From NCBI GenBank assembly GCA_043747835.1, contig JAYTOK010000133.1, positions 21,721 through 85,720 of the forward strand: DNA of 64,000 nucleotides. Direction: 5' to 3'. The translations under genes and the position numbers were made by a program. Shown here in pieces: positions 55,184 to 62,880 of this stretch. The DNA comes from CADEED01 sp043747835. GTDB lineage: Bacteria > Pseudomonadota > Gammaproteobacteria > Steroidobacterales > Steroidobacteraceae. Under the pieces are notes generated by a model, which saw only the letters and a list, made by a program, of their open reading frames with translations, ran no database searches and was not told the DNA's origin. How positions within the stretch are numbered: position 1 is the stretch's first letter; each line of letters opens with the position of its first letter.

Positions 55184-57079
55184 TCATCTGATGATCGTCA
55201 CGCGCTGTGGCGCGCTGCGGCGATAGCCGTCCGACACCGTCACATGGATCTTGAACGACGTCGACGGATCCGCGGCCAGCGCCGTGGCATCGGCCACGCT
55301 GAGCACGCCCGTCACCGGATCGATGCTGAACAGCGACGCCGTTGAGGTCGAGCCCGCGCCCGCGTAGATCTGCCAGCCGGACAGCACGTCACCCGCATCG
55401 GTATCCGTGCCGAGCACCGTGCCCACCGCGTCGCCGTTCGCGGTTCCGCCCAAACGAAATTGCTGATGCAACGAGACCTGCGGCAGTACGTCCTGCACGT
55501 ACTTGATGATGTAGTTCATCGCCGGACGCTGGGCGCCTTCCGAACCCGCCTGCGACCAGACGAGCCATGCGCCCTGCGCGTTGCGCCAGTGGCTGTTCTG
55601 CTTGTAGCCCCAGAGCGTGACGCCCGTGACGCCCGGATGGTCCCAGTAGACCGGGAAGATCTTGCGCATGCCGGCCAACTGCACGGCGTCGTCGGTGCCG
55701 TCGACGTCGAGCTCAGTCACCTGGATCGGGAAGCCGAGCGCGGCGATGCGATCGAGGTTCGTGCGGTACGTCGTCATCGGCGGAGCCTCTGACTGCGAGA
55801 ACGCATGGCCCTGGAGGCCCACGATGTCGATGAGCCGCTCCGACTTCAGCATCTTGATGAGATTGATGTACCGCGTCGTCTGCGGCGTCTCGTTCTCGAT
55901 GCTGTAGTCGTTGAGCATCAGCTTGGCGCGCGGGAAATACTGACGCGCGAGGCGGAACGAGTTCAACACCCAGGTCCACTCCGTCGCCGAATCCCGCGGG
56001 CCCGTGCCACCCAGCGCATCGCAGTAGCCACCGCCACCATTCTCACGGGTGCACGGCGGATCGTGCAGCGGCTCGTTCGCGACCTCGAGGATGTCGATGT
56101 CGGGGTAACGGGCTGCCACGGCAGCGAACCACTCGTGAATCTCGGCGAGCTGTTCCTCGACGGGCAGTTCGTCGATCCAGTTCGGCTGCTGGTTGCCCCA
56201 GACGAGCACGTGGAAATGGAACGGCCAGCCGTTGTTCTTCGCCAGCGCGTAGGCCGTGTCCAGATCGTTCCAGTTGAACACGTCGCGCTGCGGCTCCGCG
56301 GAACCCCACTTGCCCGCGTTCTCCGGCGAGAGCTTGTTGAAGTAGTTAGCGAAGTTGATGCTGGCGTTGCCCGGACTCCACGCGCTGCCCAGGAATTTCG
56401 CCTGACCCGTCGCGATGGGCGGACCCGGATAGGTGTAAGCCGCGGGCGGCGGAGGCGGGGGTGGCGGACAGGTCGCGGTGCCCGGTGCGCCGTTGAGCTG
56501 GGCGACGGTGTAGCAAGTGCCCGCCGGACCGAACGCGAGCTTGTCGAAGAACAGACCGTCTTCGCGCGAGCCCCAGTTGAAGGTCTGCGTGAGATTGCCG
56601 TCGGGTACGACCCAGGCGTTGGGACCGATTCCACCCGTGGTTCCCGGGTGGTTAGTCAGCCGGATCCACTTCCAGACGTTCTGTCCCGCGGCACCGATGA
56701 CAGTGACCGTCGCGCCCGGCGCCGAATGACCGCCCTGACTCGTGTTGTACAGGCCCGTCCACGTGAGGCTGCCGAAGCCGTTCGGAATGTAGAAGCTGTC
56801 GTCGTTGCCGCCCAACGGCCCGATGTACACGCGCACGTACAGGTCGTAGTTTCCGGCGGACGGGAATGTCACCTGGTACGAGGCAACCCGATCCGCGGTC
56901 GGGTTGGTCGTGCCGTTGAGGCCCGTGATGTATGTGACGTCGCCGAGAGAGGCGATCGACAGACTGGAACCGAGTGTGCCCGTCTCGGCCTCGACGATGA
57001 CGGGCGCTTGCGCCAATGCCGTCAGTGGCAAAGACGCGAGCAGACACGCGCGCAGGAGCGCGCTTCGTTGCTGGAACAT
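55184..57079 (-). CDS. Secreted endo-1,4-beta-xylanase, GH10, with N-terminal CBM
   Basis: The ATG at 57079 gives 631 residues with a signal peptide (MFQQRSALLRACLLASLPLT, cleavage near TALAQA). Residues about 26-190 (VIVEAETGTLGSSL) look like a CBM6/35-type sugar-binding domain. A polyproline linker (CPPPPPPPPAAYTY) leads to the GH10 barrel: acid/base E336 in ILEVANEPLHD and nucleophile E456 in QVTELDVDG. A C-terminal domain of about 90 residues (FSIDPVTGVLSVADATALAA) resembles cadherin-like repeats. It cuts xylan outside the cell. AGGGG lies eight bases before the start. Confidence 0.95.
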   Translation of the reverse strand: MFQQRSALLRACLLASLPLTALAQAPVIVEAETGTLGSSLSIASLGDVTYITGLNGTTNPTADRVASYQVTFPSAGNYDLYVRVYIGPLGGNDDSFYIPNGFGSLTWTGLYNTSQGGHSAPGATVTVIGAAGQNVWKWIRLTNHPGTTGGIGPNAWVVPDGNLTQTFNWGSREDGLFFDKLAFGPAGTCYTVAQLNGAPGTATCPPPPPPPPAAYTYPGPPIATGQAKFLGSAWSPGNASINFANYFNKLSPENAGKWGSAEPQRDVFNWNDLDTAYALAKNNGWPFHFHVLVWGNQQPNWIDELPVEEQLAEIHEWFAAVAARYPDIDILEVANEPLHDPPCTRENGGGGYCDALGGTGPRDSATEWTWVLNSFRLARQYFPRAKLMLNDYSIENETPQTTRYINLIKMLKSERLIDIVGLQGHAFSQSEAPPMTTYRTNLDRIAALGFPIQVTELDVDGTDDAVQLAGMRKIFPVYWDHPGVTGVTLWGYKQNSHWRNAQGAWLVWSQAGSEGAQRPAMNYIIKYVQDVLPQVSLHQQFRLGGTANGDAVGTVLGTDTDAGDVLSGWQIYAGAGSTSTASLFSIDPVTGVLSVADATALAADPSTSFKIHVTVSDGYRRSAPQRVTIIR

Positions 57080-57160
57080 GAAATTTTCCCCTTCGTTTTT
57101 TTGTGCGGGGGATGCGGCGCATCCCTTCGCCGGTTCGAATCTAGCCCAACAAGATGTGAA

Positions 57161-57178
57161 ATTCGATACCGGTAACAT
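57161..57178. promoter_or_regulatory. Possible LacI-type operator upstream of the xylanase gene
   Basis: TACCGGTA (57167-57174) is a perfect palindrome with partly symmetric flanks (GATACC, GGTAAC) and a central CG, as in LacI-family operators for sugar genes. It lies 88 bases before the xylanase start. A second inverted repeat, GGGAACGC/GCGTTCCC, sits at 57180-57214. Confidence 0.35.
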
Positions 57179-57365
57179 GGGGAACGCCGAGTGCCGGATT
57201 TTTCCCGCGTTCCCGGCAGGTTGTGACCCACTGCGCGAACCGCCTATGGATTCGACATAAGCGCGCCAAATCAGCCATCCGCCTAGTCAGGGAACGGGAG
57301 CTATGTCACGGCGGCCCCTCCGGTGATTTGCGACTCTGCATGCTCAATCCGGGGAATTTTCACGA

Positions 57366-59234
57366 ATGCAGGCGAGCGCGAGTGTCACAGCTAGCGGCGA
57401 TTCGAAAGCCGCCATCGGAGAAGCGTTAAAACAGGCGCTTTCCGGGAATCGACTGCAATCCATTTCGTTGCACGACGAGCGCGGCGACGTGCTGTGGCTC
57501 GACGAAGGCGCGCTCGGTCCCGACGAACACAATCTCGTTGTCGAAGCCGCCGCCGCTCTTGCCGCCGGCCCCGACAAGACCTACGTATTCCAGAACGTCG
57601 GCGACGGCCGCGCGGCCGCCTTCCTGCCCGCGCGCTCGCCACTCAACGATCTCGTCGGCATCGCGATGATCATCGCCGACGCAAAATTCCTCGACAGCCG
57701 CGGCGCCGCGAAATTCGTGACGCCGACGACCACGAACCTCATGCGGCGACTCGCATTCCTGCGCAAGCCGCCGCCCCCGGCGGCTCCCACGCCGCCGGCC
57801 GCGCCGCCGGCGAACCGGGTAGCTAGCCCGCAGCCGCCGCCGAAAGCGCCGCCGCCGCGTCCCGCCGCGCCACCGGCCGCCGCTCGTCCCGGCATTCCGC
57901 CTCCCGCGCAGCGTCCGCCCGCACCGCAAGCACCGGCCGCGCGTCCCGCCGCGCCGCCGGTCGCACAACGTCCCGCTGCACCTCCCGCTCGGCCACCGGC
58001 TCCGCAGGCCCAGCAGGCGAGGCCAGCCGCGCCGTCGCCGAAGGCCGCGCAGCCGCAGCGGCCCGCTACCACGCAGGCTCCACCCGCGCGTCCCGGTGCT
58101 GGCGCGAAGCCGGGTGCACCGGCCGGCGCGTCGCATCGCTCGGCCGCCGATTCCGATTCGATCGCGTTCGAGATCTCGGACATCGATCCGAAGTCGCTGC
58201 TCAAAGGTTCGGGGCGTCAGGCCGCGCCGGAACCGAAGCGCCCGGATCTACGCGTCGTTCAAACTGACCGCCTGCCGAAACTCAAGATCGATTCGGATCC
58301 GATTCCCGTGTTGATCCAGGACAACGAGCCCTACATCGGAGATATGGCTCCGGAAGCGGATCTCGCGGCCGACGTGTCGGGTGACGAGGTCACGACGGAA
58401 GTCGAGACGCTCGACGATTCCGAAACGAACATGAACGTCGAGCCCGAGTACGTCGACGAGGCGCAGCAGGGCCCGGGCCCCGGCCAGTTCGATTTCTATG
58501 GCCAGATCTTCGAGCTCCACGTGCAGGAGCTCATCAAACTCAAGGGCACCGGCGGCACGCGCCGTTTCGAAGTGCTCGTGCGCGATGCTCACGCCGACAA
58601 TGAATTCGGCGTGGCGCCGGACCGCGTCATGCAGGACGTGCACGATCCGAGCGCGAACTCCGACCTCGACCGCATCGTCGTCGAGCGCCTCTTGCTCTGG
58701 CTCACCGAGAACCGCGGTTTCTGGGAAACCACCCCGGCCAGCTTCTCGGTGAACCTCGGCATGGGAACGATCGCGGATCCCAAGTTCGCGAGCTACGTCG
58801 CGACCATACTCAAGAATCACAAGGTGCCCGCGAAGGCCATTGGCTTCGAGATCGCCGAGAAGTCGTGCATCGAGCAGGTGCGCGACGTCGACATGTTCGT
58901 GCAGGCCTGCGAGAAGATAGGCTGTCACGTCGTGCTCGACGACTTCACGATGCACCACAACGCGAACCGGTGGTTAGGCTCGGGCGCGCTCAAGTTCCTC
59001 AAGCTCGATCCCAGGATGACGGCCGTCGCGATGAAAGAACGGGTGCCGCAGGCGCTGGTCGTCGCGATCACGCAGGCCTCGAAGGTGCTGGGCCTCTCTT
59101 GCGTCGCGAAGCGTGTCGATACTCCCGCCGTGCGCGACTGGCTGTCGGCTGTCGGAATCGACTACGCGCAGGGCTTCCTGCTCGATCAGCCGCGACCGCT
59201 GATTTCCGTCGTTTCGAACGTCCCCAAGAAATAG
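57366..59234 (+). CDS. Degenerate EAL-domain protein with long Pro/Ala-rich linker
   Basis: The 622-residue protein has an N-terminal domain of about 130 residues resembling a sensor or GAF-like fold, then a low-complexity Pro/Ala linker (about 137-255). From about residue 375 an EAL-type domain follows. The EAL motif is EVL in RRFEVLVRDAH (about residue 400), DDF is present in VLDDFTMHHN and Lys in LKFLKLD, but the loop-6 Glu is replaced: VAKRVDT instead of AEGVET. A c-di-GMP-binding or protein-binding role is more likely than hydrolysis. A two-component pair lies downstream. Confidence 0.8.
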   Translation: MQASASVTASGDSKAAIGEALKQALSGNRLQSISLHDERGDVLWLDEGALGPDEHNLVVEAAAALAAGPDKTYVFQNVGDGRAAAFLPARSPLNDLVGIAMIIADAKFLDSRGAAKFVTPTTTNLMRRLAFLRKPPPPAAPTPPAAPPANRVASPQPPPKAPPPRPAAPPAAARPGIPPPAQRPPAPQAPAARPAAPPVAQRPAAPPARPPAPQAQQARPAAPSPKAAQPQRPATTQAPPARPGAGAKPGAPAGASHRSAADSDSIAFEISDIDPKSLLKGSGRQAAPEPKRPDLRVVQTDRLPKLKIDSDPIPVLIQDNEPYIGDMAPEADLAADVSGDEVTTEVETLDDSETNMNVEPEYVDEAQQGPGPGQFDFYGQIFELHVQELIKLKGTGGTRRFEVLVRDAHADNEFGVAPDRVMQDVHDPSANSDLDRIVVERLLLWLTENRGFWETTPASFSVNLGMGTIADPKFASYVATILKNHKVPAKAIGFEIAEKSCIEQVRDVDMFVQACEKIGCHVVLDDFTMHHNANRWLGSGALKFLKLDPRMTAVAMKERVPQALVVAITQASKVLGLSCVAKRVDTPAVRDWLSAVGIDYAQGFLLDQPRPLISVVSNVPKK

Positions 59235-59279
59235 ATCGGGGAAACAGCGGGCGAATAGCGCCGGGGCGAGACCTGCGCG

Positions 59280-59310
59280 CGCCAGCCCGTTTGTGAGCTT
59301 CGGGCTGGCG
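59280..59310 (+). terminator. Hairpin between EAL gene and histidine kinase gene
   Basis: CGCCAGCCCG (59280-59289) and CGGGCTGGCG (59301-59310) form a perfect 10-bp stem with an 11-base loop, followed by a weak T-containing tail (TCGTACCTTTCC). It probably ends transcription of the EAL gene 45 bases downstream of its stop. Confidence 0.55.
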
Positions 59311-59325
59311 TCGTACCTTTCCTGA

Positions 59326-60405
59326 ATGCCTGGCCTCGATCCCCTGAAATACAACCGCGCGACGCTCTTCTGGGTGTTGCAGATCGGCGGCTGGACCGCG
59401 TACGCGATCTCGCAACTCGTCGGCGCGCTGGTCTACGACAACATGCCCGGCTACCACAAGGCCGTGCTCGTCGCGGCCGCCTGGGGGTTCGTGCTCACGA
59501 TCGGGCTGCGCTACATCTGCCGCTGGCTCTGGCGCCAGTCGCCGCGCGTCCTGCTCGGCTTCGGCGTGCTTTCCTGCTACCTGATCGCGCTGTGCTGGCG
59601 CGCGGTCACCACCAACGCCTACAAATATTTCGTCGAGCCCGAATGGGAGATGAAGTCGATCCTCGACATGTTCGCCGGCTCGATCACGTCCACCTATCTG
59701 TTCGTGTCGTGGGCCGGCATCTACTTCGGCATCAAGTACTACCAATCGCTGCAGCAGCAGCGCGAGGCAACACTGCGCGCGGCAACGCTGGCGCAGGAAG
59801 CGCAGCTCAAGATGCTGCGGTACCAGCTCAACCCGCACTTCCTGTTCAATACGCTGAACGCGATCTCGACGCTGATCCTCGACAATCACAATCGCGTGGC
59901 GAACCAGATGGTCATGCGGCTGTCGGAGTTCCTGCGTTACACGCTCGACCAGGATCCGATGAAAAAGGTGACGTTGCGGCAGGAGATCGAGGCGATGAAT
60001 CTCTATCTAACCACGGAGAAGCTGCGCTTCGGCGACCGCCTCAAGCTCGAATACGCCGTGGAAGAAGCCGCGATGGAGGCGCTGGTGCCCAGCCTGCTCC
60101 TGCAGCCGCTCATCGAGAACGCAGTGAAATTCGCGGTGTCTCCTTCGGAGATCGGCGGGACGATCCGCGTCGAGGGACGCGCCCGCGGCTCGATGCTCGA
60201 GCTCGCGGTGGCCGACGACGGCCCCGGCCTCAGCGCCAGCGCGTCGAGCGCCATTGTCCCGGCAGCGGGACGCGGCGTCGGATTGCGGAACACTCGTGAG
60301 CGTCTGGCGGTCCTCTACGAAGAGAAGCATCGCTTCGCAACGATCGACAACAAGCCCGGGCTGCGCATCGAGCTCGGCTTGCCGCTGGAGATGGCCGAAC
60401 AATGA
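59326..60405 (+). CDS. LytS-type sensor histidine kinase
   Basis: The 359-residue membrane kinase has about four N-terminal helices (within residues 12-135) and a His_kinase domain with phosphoacceptor H171 in QLNPHFLFNTLN. The ATPase part has LLLQPLIENAVKFAV (N-box), DDGPG (G1) and GVGLRNTRERL (G2). No Shine-Dalgarno is seen before the ATG. The stop overlaps the response regulator ATG. The signal is unknown. Confidence 0.93.
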   Translation: MPGLDPLKYNRATLFWVLQIGGWTAYAISQLVGALVYDNMPGYHKAVLVAAAWGFVLTIGLRYICRWLWRQSPRVLLGFGVLSCYLIALCWRAVTTNAYKYFVEPEWEMKSILDMFAGSITSTYLFVSWAGIYFGIKYYQSLQQQREATLRAATLAQEAQLKMLRYQLNPHFLFNTLNAISTLILDNHNRVANQMVMRLSEFLRYTLDQDPMKKVTLRQEIEAMNLYLTTEKLRFGDRLKLEYAVEEAAMEALVPSLLLQPLIENAVKFAVSPSEIGGTIRVEGRARGSMLELAVADDGPGLSASASSAIVPAAGRGVGLRNTRERLAVLYEEKHRFATIDNKPGLRIELGLPLEMAEQ

Positions 60406-61223
60406 ACGCGTCGCGCAAGGTTCGAACCCTGCTCGTCGATGACGAGGCGCTGTCGCGTCGCGGATTGGAGCTGCGCCTGCGCGTCGCGTCGGACATCGAC
60501 ATCGTGGGCCAGTGCAGCAATGGACGAGAGGCGCTCGCCGCGATCCGCGAGCAGAAGCCCGATCTCGTGTTTCTCGACATCCAGATGCCCGGACTCTCGG
60601 GCTTCGACGTGCTGGCGGAGTTGCAGCCGCACGAGCTGCCGATGATCGTGTTCGTGACCGCGTACGACCGCTTTGCCGTACAGGCCTTCGAGGCGCGCGC
60701 GATCGACTACGTGCTCAAGCCCGTCGACGACGAAAGACTCGCCGCGACGCTCATGCACGTGCGCGAGCTGATCGAGCAACGCACCGCCGTCGCGGAGCGC
60801 AATCAGCTCGTGAACCTGCTCGCGGACCTGCGCGGCAGTGGAGAGATCGAGTCCGAACTGTCGACGACGGCGCAGCCCCAGACGCCCAACTGGTTGCCGA
60901 TCCGCAATGGTCGCGAGACCGTGCGCGTGCCGGTGGAGACGATCGAGTGGGTGGACGCCGCCGGCGACTATCTATGCATCCATGCCAGCGGCCACACGCA
61001 TATCCTGCGCGCAACGATGCGCGAGATGGAGAACTTGCTGGATCCGCGGCTGTTCCAGCGCGTGCATCGCTCGACGATCGTGAACCTCACGCGCGTGAAG
61101 TCGTTGCGGGCGCACATGAACGGGGAGTATTTCCTGCGGCTGGAAGGTGGGCAGGAATTGAAGTTGTCGCGGACGTATCGGGACAAGGTGGAGTATTTTC
61201 TCAAGCGGCCGCGGGCGCATTGA
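60402..61223 (+). CDS. LytTR-family response regulator
   Basis: The 273-residue protein has a CheY-like receiver with the acidic pair in LLVDDEALSRRG, phosphoacceptor D59 in LVFLDIQMPG and Lys in YVLKPVDDE. A C-terminal LytTR DNA-binding domain begins near residue 165 (WLPIRNGRETVRVP) and ends FLKRPRAH. Its ATG overlaps the kinase stop (ATGA), so it forms a coupled two-component pair. Target genes are unknown; the EAL gene and xylanase are the nearest. Confidence 0.94.
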   Translation: MNASRKVRTLLVDDEALSRRGLELRLRVASDIDIVGQCSNGREALAAIREQKPDLVFLDIQMPGLSGFDVLAELQPHELPMIVFVTAYDRFAVQAFEARAIDYVLKPVDDERLAATLMHVRELIEQRTAVAERNQLVNLLADLRGSGEIESELSTTAQPQTPNWLPIRNGRETVRVPVETIEWVDAAGDYLCIHASGHTHILRATMREMENLLDPRLFQRVHRSTIVNLTRVKSLRAHMNGEYFLRLEGGQELKLSRTYRDKVEYFLKRPRAH

Positions 61224-61979
61224 TGTGAGCATTGCGCTTGAGCGATGTCGCCACCGCCCATCGTCATCGGCTCGCATCAACCTGCGGTCGTAAAATTCCT
61301 CCATCGCGTTGCCCTGCGAAACGGATACTCGTTTGCGCAGCATGTCGGCATGAGATCTTGGATCTCGCGGCGCTTAGTTCTCTTCAGCCCAACGGCGCCA
61401 AGCTTTTGCTCCAGCGCACGCGTTCGCGTTCTCATCCCGCACGCCCAAATCCACAATCACACCTAAACTGGGTGTCAGAAAGATCGGGGGAATTCCACGA
61501 AGATTTCGGCGTGCTGCCGCCCGATCACTCGAAGCGTCGAGCCTGTCTGTACCTGGCCGATCTCTACGGCCTCGGCAAGGCGGCCAGTGAACTGGACGAT
61601 CTGTATCAAACTGCAGATTGGCGAGCCGTGAAGTCGGCGCGGATCGTCCAGTGGTTCGTACGGCGACTACGTTCGTTTGAGCTCACGACATCGTGCCTCG
61701 ACTGATCAACGTCGGTACGCCGATCAGTTGAGTTCAGCACCACAGCTCAGCTTGTTCGGCGACGTGGTCAAATTCATCCGGCGCCCGCAGCTGCGTAAAC
61801 CGATCAGATTGATTACTCAGACCGAATTCGGTTGATCATGTAAACCGAAAAGAGCTGAACAGGCCGCTGACGTTGATCACCGGCAAGTGCATCTGCAAGA
61901 CTCGATTTGAGTCGCCGTTCAGTACGCGCTGAGATCAGCATGAAACACTTGCACATCGCGCCGGCTGGCACGCGCTTCG
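61224..61979 (+). other. Gene-poor stretch before the Rhs tip region
   Basis: About 756 bases with no convincing gene. An open frame from 61232 to 61705 shows high third-position GC only in its last 75 codons (SKRRACLYLADLYGLGKAAS and following), which may be an eroded gene end. From 61704 to 61935 the sequence repeats the motif GATCA and has a direct repeat GTAAACCGA at about 61795 and 61841. No transposase or att site was recognised. Confidence 0.35.
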
Positions 61980-62318
61980 TCAGTCCTGTTTAGCTCCCGG
62001 CGCTTCTCTCGGACTCGTGTAGCTCGGCACCGCTTGAGATAGCGCCTGCAGGATCGGCGCCACATGGATCAGCATGATGGGGAGTTGCTGATCCTTATCC
62101 TTCGCGCTCGACAGCAAGAACCCCCAGTCGTCGTTGAGGCTTCCAACGCCGAACTCCGTAGGCTTCCCGGCGTCGGGCGTCGTGTCTTCGAGCACGGTCC
62201 AGTAGTTATCTTTCTGCAAATTCACATCGCTGATCCCGAGGTCCTTCTCAATGAAGTCAAGGATGCCGTTGATGACTCTACGTAGAGTATCGATCTGAAT
62301 CGTCCTATCGTTTTCCAT
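61980..62318 (-). CDS. Hypothetical protein, possible second immunity gene
   Basis: A 112-residue protein (MENDRTIQIDTLRRVINGIL) with no signal peptide or membrane helix. Its GC content is lower than the genome's. It lies 54 bases after the DUF6714-like gene and on the same strand as the Rhs gene, a position often taken by extra immunity or orphan toxin genes. I do not recognise a family. Confidence 0.6.
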   Translation of the reverse strand: MENDRTIQIDTLRRVINGILDFIEKDLGISDVNLQKDNYWTVLEDTTPDAGKPTEFGVGSLNDDWGFLLSSAKDKDQQLPIMLIHVAPILQALSQAVPSYTSPREAPGAKQD

Positions 62319-62372
62319 TTCTCGCCTCTGCTTGGAGCGCTTGGCCTCAGCTACCTGCCGCTGGTAGCAACT

Positions 62373-62879
62373 TCACTTGCGCAACGTCCGTGCGGCGATT
62401 GGTATTGCGTTGGCTTGATTGAGCAGCAGTTCGATGGTGTCGAAGGCTCGGCTGAGCGATTGATCTTCCACCACAGGCGGCACGACATCAGCGAGCCAAA
62501 GCAGCCAGCTTTGGACCACACGACATTCTCCACCACTTAACGTCGGCCATCGCTTCACAAAAAAGTTATCCCATGACGAGGGTGCATTCGATCGATCAAG
62601 GGTCATTACAAGTGAGCTGTTGACCAAGAGCTCAGGTCGATTCTCGCGAATGCCAGCAACAAAGACACTTGGAAGGAAGTAGCAAAACGCCTCAGGGCTG
62701 AATCCGAACACCGCTGCCGGATGGCTCTCCCATTCTGAACACGTGACAGATTCCCAATGTCTTCCGCGGAAGAATTCAGCATCCGTGTATTCCTCCGTAT
62801 CAGCAGCCTCACTAGGTATGACCTGTGCAGGCAATGACCGTTGCGAAAACGCTTCACTGATTTCGTCGAGAATTTCCAT
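62373..62879 (-). CDS. DUF6714-like protein, putative Rhs immunity
   Basis: The ATG at 62879 starts one base after the Rhs stop and gives 168 residues (MEILDEISEAFSQRSLPAQV). The stretch DAEFFRGRHWESVTCSEW, then EAFCYFLPSVFVAGIREN, resembles DUF6714 proteins. The tight link to the Rhs toxin-like tip and the lower GC suggest an immunity function, but this is inferred from position. The frame is open 40 codons upstream inside the Rhs tip; that extension is unlikely. Confidence 0.65.
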   Translation of the reverse strand: MEILDEISEAFSQRSLPAQVIPSEAADTEEYTDAEFFRGRHWESVTCSEWESHPAAVFGFSPEAFCYFLPSVFVAGIRENRPELLVNSSLVMTLDRSNAPSSWDNFFVKRWPTLSGGECRVVQSWLLWLADVVPPVVEDQSLSRAFDTIELLLNQANAIPIAARTLRK

Positions 62880-62880
62880 T

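Noticed and set aside
57131..57145. GGTTCGAATC, resembling a tRNA T-loop
   Set aside because: No acceptor stem, anticodon arm or CCA end around it; it lies in the xylanase upstream region.
61232..61705. A 157-codon open frame after the response regulator gene
   Set aside because: No Shine-Dalgarno or family; only its last part has coding-like composition, so it is reported as a gene-poor region.
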